64,000 nucleotides of DNA from NCBI RefSeq assembly GCF_000192795.1, contig NW_007360616.1:1-64000 (forward strand), written 5' to 3'. The notes beneath the pieces are model-generated. The model searched no databases and was not told the origin of the DNA. It was given only the letters and a program-made list of their open reading frames with translations. A program made the position numbers and the translations under genes. This DNA is from Vavraia culicis subsp. floridensis (lineage: Eukaryota; Microsporidia; Pleistophoridae). Below, piece by piece: positions 61,708 through 64,000 of this stretch (within the stretch, counting starts at the first letter, position 1; each line of letters begins with the position of its first letter).

Positions 61708-63834
61708 ATGCAGATAAATAACAAGTATTATTTCATATTTTTGATACTCAAGCTTATACGAACTTCGAACTGCAGCAGTAGCGAGGATGAGAGTCTGTCG
61801 TTTGTTGATTTGGTAAACCTATTATTCCCGGACTGCAACCCAGAAATAAGACAGAACTTCGAATTTACACTTTCGAACTTCGAGTTCGAGGTTACAAGAA
61901 ATGATGTCAATGATCAGGGCTTCATTGAGTCCCATCGGAATTTAACCTTGAACGAGATGATGAGTAAGGTAGAAGAGCTAAAAGTAAAATTTCAAAGACA
62001 GGAGAACAAAATGATAAAACTAACTCAATTCATTGAGTTTATGGAGAAGTTTAAGGCAGCAGCAAAAGTGGTAGCCGATGCGTATCTAACGACGTTACAG
62101 TCGGTTTCTGCAAAACAATCTATGACAATTCCGGAATTATTGGATCGAAAGAATGAGGAACTGCTTGAATACTCTGAGACTGGGAATGCGGCTAAGCACA
62201 GACGGAATACGGGCCAGGGCTCCAGAGATTCTAGTAAATCTGGTAAGGATGAACTCATCGGATCGCAAGGCAAAGCGATTAGTAAAATTAACCGAGAAAT
62301 GTGTAAATTGAAGCAGGTGGTCGCTCAGATCAAGGAAAACGATGAGCAGGTCTTGCACTTGACCAGTCAAAATGCTATTTTGGAAACCAAGTTGGAAGAA
62401 GCTGAGAATACTTACAAGAAAATACTTTGCTCGCATGAGGTTGCGCAGTCACAAATCCACAAATGTGCAGATGAGATAAAGCAAATCTTCGATAGCATGG
62501 ATGTGAAAAACTCATCTGCGGATGATAATGTGCCTTCAGATGCTGTTCGTATGACTTTACCACCGAGCCCTCGGGTTGCACAACCTCGTTTGGGCCACCC
62601 ATCATTCGATAATGGTCAGGAATACGAGTCGATCCCAATTGAAAGCATGTCATCACCTAACAGTCCGAGTGCTGCCGGGCATCCGGAATATCACTCTAGC
62701 TTTGTCGATCCATCTATCTCGTCTAAGATACGATCCAGAAGGAGAAATAAACAAGATGAGAAAAACACATTAATGTTCAACGAGATTGTCGATTTGTGCA
62801 ACAAGTTGAGAGAGCACTTTTGTATGTCGGTCATGCCGGATGGAAATGTGCGCGAACCGACGCTGGTGGAGCTAAAAAGCGCGTACAAAAAATTGAAATC
62901 AGATAAATATTGCGAGAGTGATGAAAACGTTGCCCGTGTTGCGTTGTACCGATACGAACAGACAAGACGAGACCTTGAAGTCATTGGGATGTTGGTCAAG
63001 GAATTCTTAATGTCTGGTGCTTGTACTCTACAGAAAGTCGAATCTATCATGGGTATGTTGACTTCTCTCTGGTCCAAGGTGAATAGTGGTATGAAGTATG
63101 CTGATACTATTCGACAAAAAATCATGGATGATGATATTGACGTACCAGTGGAGTTGTCCCCATTCCAGGAACCGGAGAGCTTGCAAAATTCATCTGTGTT
63201 TGACCAAGCGGATGCAAGGAGTAAAACCAAGAGAAATGTTGCTGCGCCGAGGGATGTTAAGCATGGCGCTTCACTCACTGCCGATCAGGTCAGTAAATCG
63301 TCAGCGTACGCGCCAGCTCAATTTGAGCTAACTCAAGATGGGAGGACACTTTCCGATAAAATTGGTATTCTTTTGAAGAAGTCGAATAAGAAATTTGCGG
63401 CGTCGGCGAAGGCTTCTCCTCTCGTAGAGCGCACGAGGGCTACACCGAATGAAGCTATTTCATCATCAAGAAAAGGCGAGAACACGAGTAAACTGCAACA
63501 GCCAAGTACGGCATCGGATAAGGGCGAGCGCCCTCTGCAACATGCAAGAGTTCTCAGTGCAGAACAACCAAGTCCGGCATTGGATAAGGGCAAGCTCCCT
63601 CTGCAACATGCAAGAGTTCTCAGTGCAGAAGAAGCGTTTGGAATTGTCAACACAATGCTCAAACAGCCTTTTAAGGCACCTTCTCAATCCGATAGTCATT
63701 CCGAACACGAATCATCATCAAGCACCCCTACGGAATCGTCATGTGACAACGATGATGTCGTTGTACCCAAGAAAAAAGTGTCGCCTACCTATATGGCGCA
63801 TTTGATACTATCGGGCATGAATGGTGATCAATAA
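61708..63834 (+). CDS. secreted coiled-coil and Ser-rich protein, 708 aa
   Basis: MQINNKYYFIFLILKLIRTSNC is a signal peptide with a lysine interrupting the core. The remainder is hydrophilic: a heptad-like coiled coil (about 75-130 and 190-255), a Ser/Pro-rich stretch (about 275-335), a second helical region (about 345-480), and a low-complexity tail. Two tandem 22-residue units with PLQHARVLSAE lie at about 598-641, and an acidic Ser cluster follows (ESSSSTPTESSCDND). There are few cysteines and no membrane span. The family is not recognised; spore wall, polar tube or exported host-targeting roles are only guesses. CCC at 61704-61706 touches the ATG, unlike the other secreted genes here, which suggests strong expression. 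Stop TAA. Confidence 0.75.
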   Translation: MQINNKYYFIFLILKLIRTSNCSSSEDESLSFVDLVNLLFPDCNPEIRQNFEFTLSNFEFEVTRNDVNDQGFIESHRNLTLNEMMSKVEELKVKFQRQENKMIKLTQFIEFMEKFKAAAKVVADAYLTTLQSVSAKQSMTIPELLDRKNEELLEYSETGNAAKHRRNTGQGSRDSSKSGKDELIGSQGKAISKINREMCKLKQVVAQIKENDEQVLHLTSQNAILETKLEEAENTYKKILCSHEVAQSQIHKCADEIKQIFDSMDVKNSSADDNVPSDAVRMTLPPSPRVAQPRLGHPSFDNGQEYESIPIESMSSPNSPSAAGHPEYHSSFVDPSISSKIRSRRRNKQDEKNTLMFNEIVDLCNKLREHFCMSVMPDGNVREPTLVELKSAYKKLKSDKYCESDENVARVALYRYEQTRRDLEVIGMLVKEFLMSGACTLQKVESIMGMLTSLWSKVNSGMKYADTIRQKIMDDDIDVPVELSPFQEPESLQNSSVFDQADARSKTKRNVAAPRDVKHGASLTADQVSKSSAYAPAQFELTQDGRTLSDKIGILLKKSNKKFAASAKASPLVERTRATPNEAISSSRKGENTSKLQQPSTASDKGERPLQHARVLSAEQPSPALDKGKLPLQHARVLSAEEAFGIVNTMLKQPFKAPSQSDSHSEHESSSSTPTESSCDNDDVVVPKKKVSPTYMAHLILSGMNGDQ
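63499..63630. repeat. 66-bp in-frame tandem duplication
   Basis: Two units starting at 63499 and 63565 encode the same 22-residue pattern (DKG, then PLQHARVLSAE). They are nearly identical in their second halves, so the duplication is recent. It lies within the tail of the secreted coiled-coil protein. Confidence 0.9.
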
Positions 63835-64000
63835 ATGCTGAGCTATTTAAGTTTTATTCTCGTGAACGTTTCATTACCATGAATGGTCTTGATGGTATTA
63901 ATCTATTTTTTTTTGATTCATTTGATCGGAGTGTGGTAGACCAGGTCTGCGGGATGATGATTTTCACGAGAGATTTTGGAAGGACTTGTCTATAAATAAT

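Overview
The window looks like a microsporidian nuclear contig. The proteins are eukaryotic (MCM4, SEC24, CK2 alpha, Rab GDI, Qa-SNAREs, exosome and ribosome-assembly factors). Many are single-exon and diverged, several are shortened relative to yeast, and they are interspersed with secreted lineage-specific proteins and an LRR-family protein. Most housekeeping genes carry a C-rich (CCC) tract 2-30 nt before the ATG, as reported for microsporidian start sites. Gene density is low for the group and transposon relics are present. This points to a larger-genome, Pleistophora/Trachipleistophora-like lineage. The phylum is a firm inference; the genus is only a guess. No rRNA or tRNA gene was found.

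Layout. 0-5 kb: a large secreted protein (-), a long AT-rich gap holding a small repeat ORF, and a Qa-SNARE (+). 5-9.6 kb: a gap with a possible transposase scrap, an ADAM-like secreted metalloprotease (-) whose 3' end is tandemly duplicated, and a PRA1-type membrane protein (+). 10-21.5 kb: a Brr2/Slh1-like Ski2-family helicase (-), Rab GDI (+), a deleted Helitron relic (+), a calmodulin/myosin-light-chain-like protein (+) and the 40S assembly factor TSR1 (+). 23-33 kb: an unassigned 463-aa protein (+), secreted trehalase (-), an RNase PH-like exosome subunit (-), MCM4 (-) and a 44-aa membrane microprotein (-). 33-45 kb: an accessory block with three small signal-peptide proteins (one broken by an in-frame TGA), a relic resembling ERV41/ERV46 (ERGIC family), a broken LRR-family copy and one intact LRR-family gene. 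46-58 kb: housekeeping again, with a second Qa-SNARE (+), a G3BP-like NTF2+RRM protein (-), SEC24 (-), an AFG2-like AAA ATPase (-), V-ATPase subunit G (-) and CK2 alpha (-). 58-61.7 kb: about 4 kb with no supportable gene. 61.7-63.8 kb: a secreted coiled-coil/Ser-rich protein (+).

Shared functions. Membrane traffic is well represented: two Qa-SNAREs, PRA1, GDI, SEC24 and an ERGIC-family relic. RNA and ribosome handling is the second group: exosome subunit, TSR1, AFG2-like, G3BP-like and Ski2-like helicase. Trehalase, the metalloprotease and the secreted proteins are candidates for exported or spore-related activities. No operon logic is evident; the genes are separately promoted.

Most interesting material. 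(1) Decayed or recoded genes recognised only by reading through stops or across frames: the LRR paralogue with two in-frame TAGs, the ERGIC-like relic, the secreted gene with an in-frame TGA, and the Helitron joined across a large deletion. (2) An 80-codon in-frame extension of hexapeptide repeats behind the helicase stop. (3) A 59-bp tandem duplication ending the metalloprotease. (4) A small family of secreted helical proteins next to LRR genes. Starts were moved to ATG wherever the longest open frame begins at a non-ATG codon.
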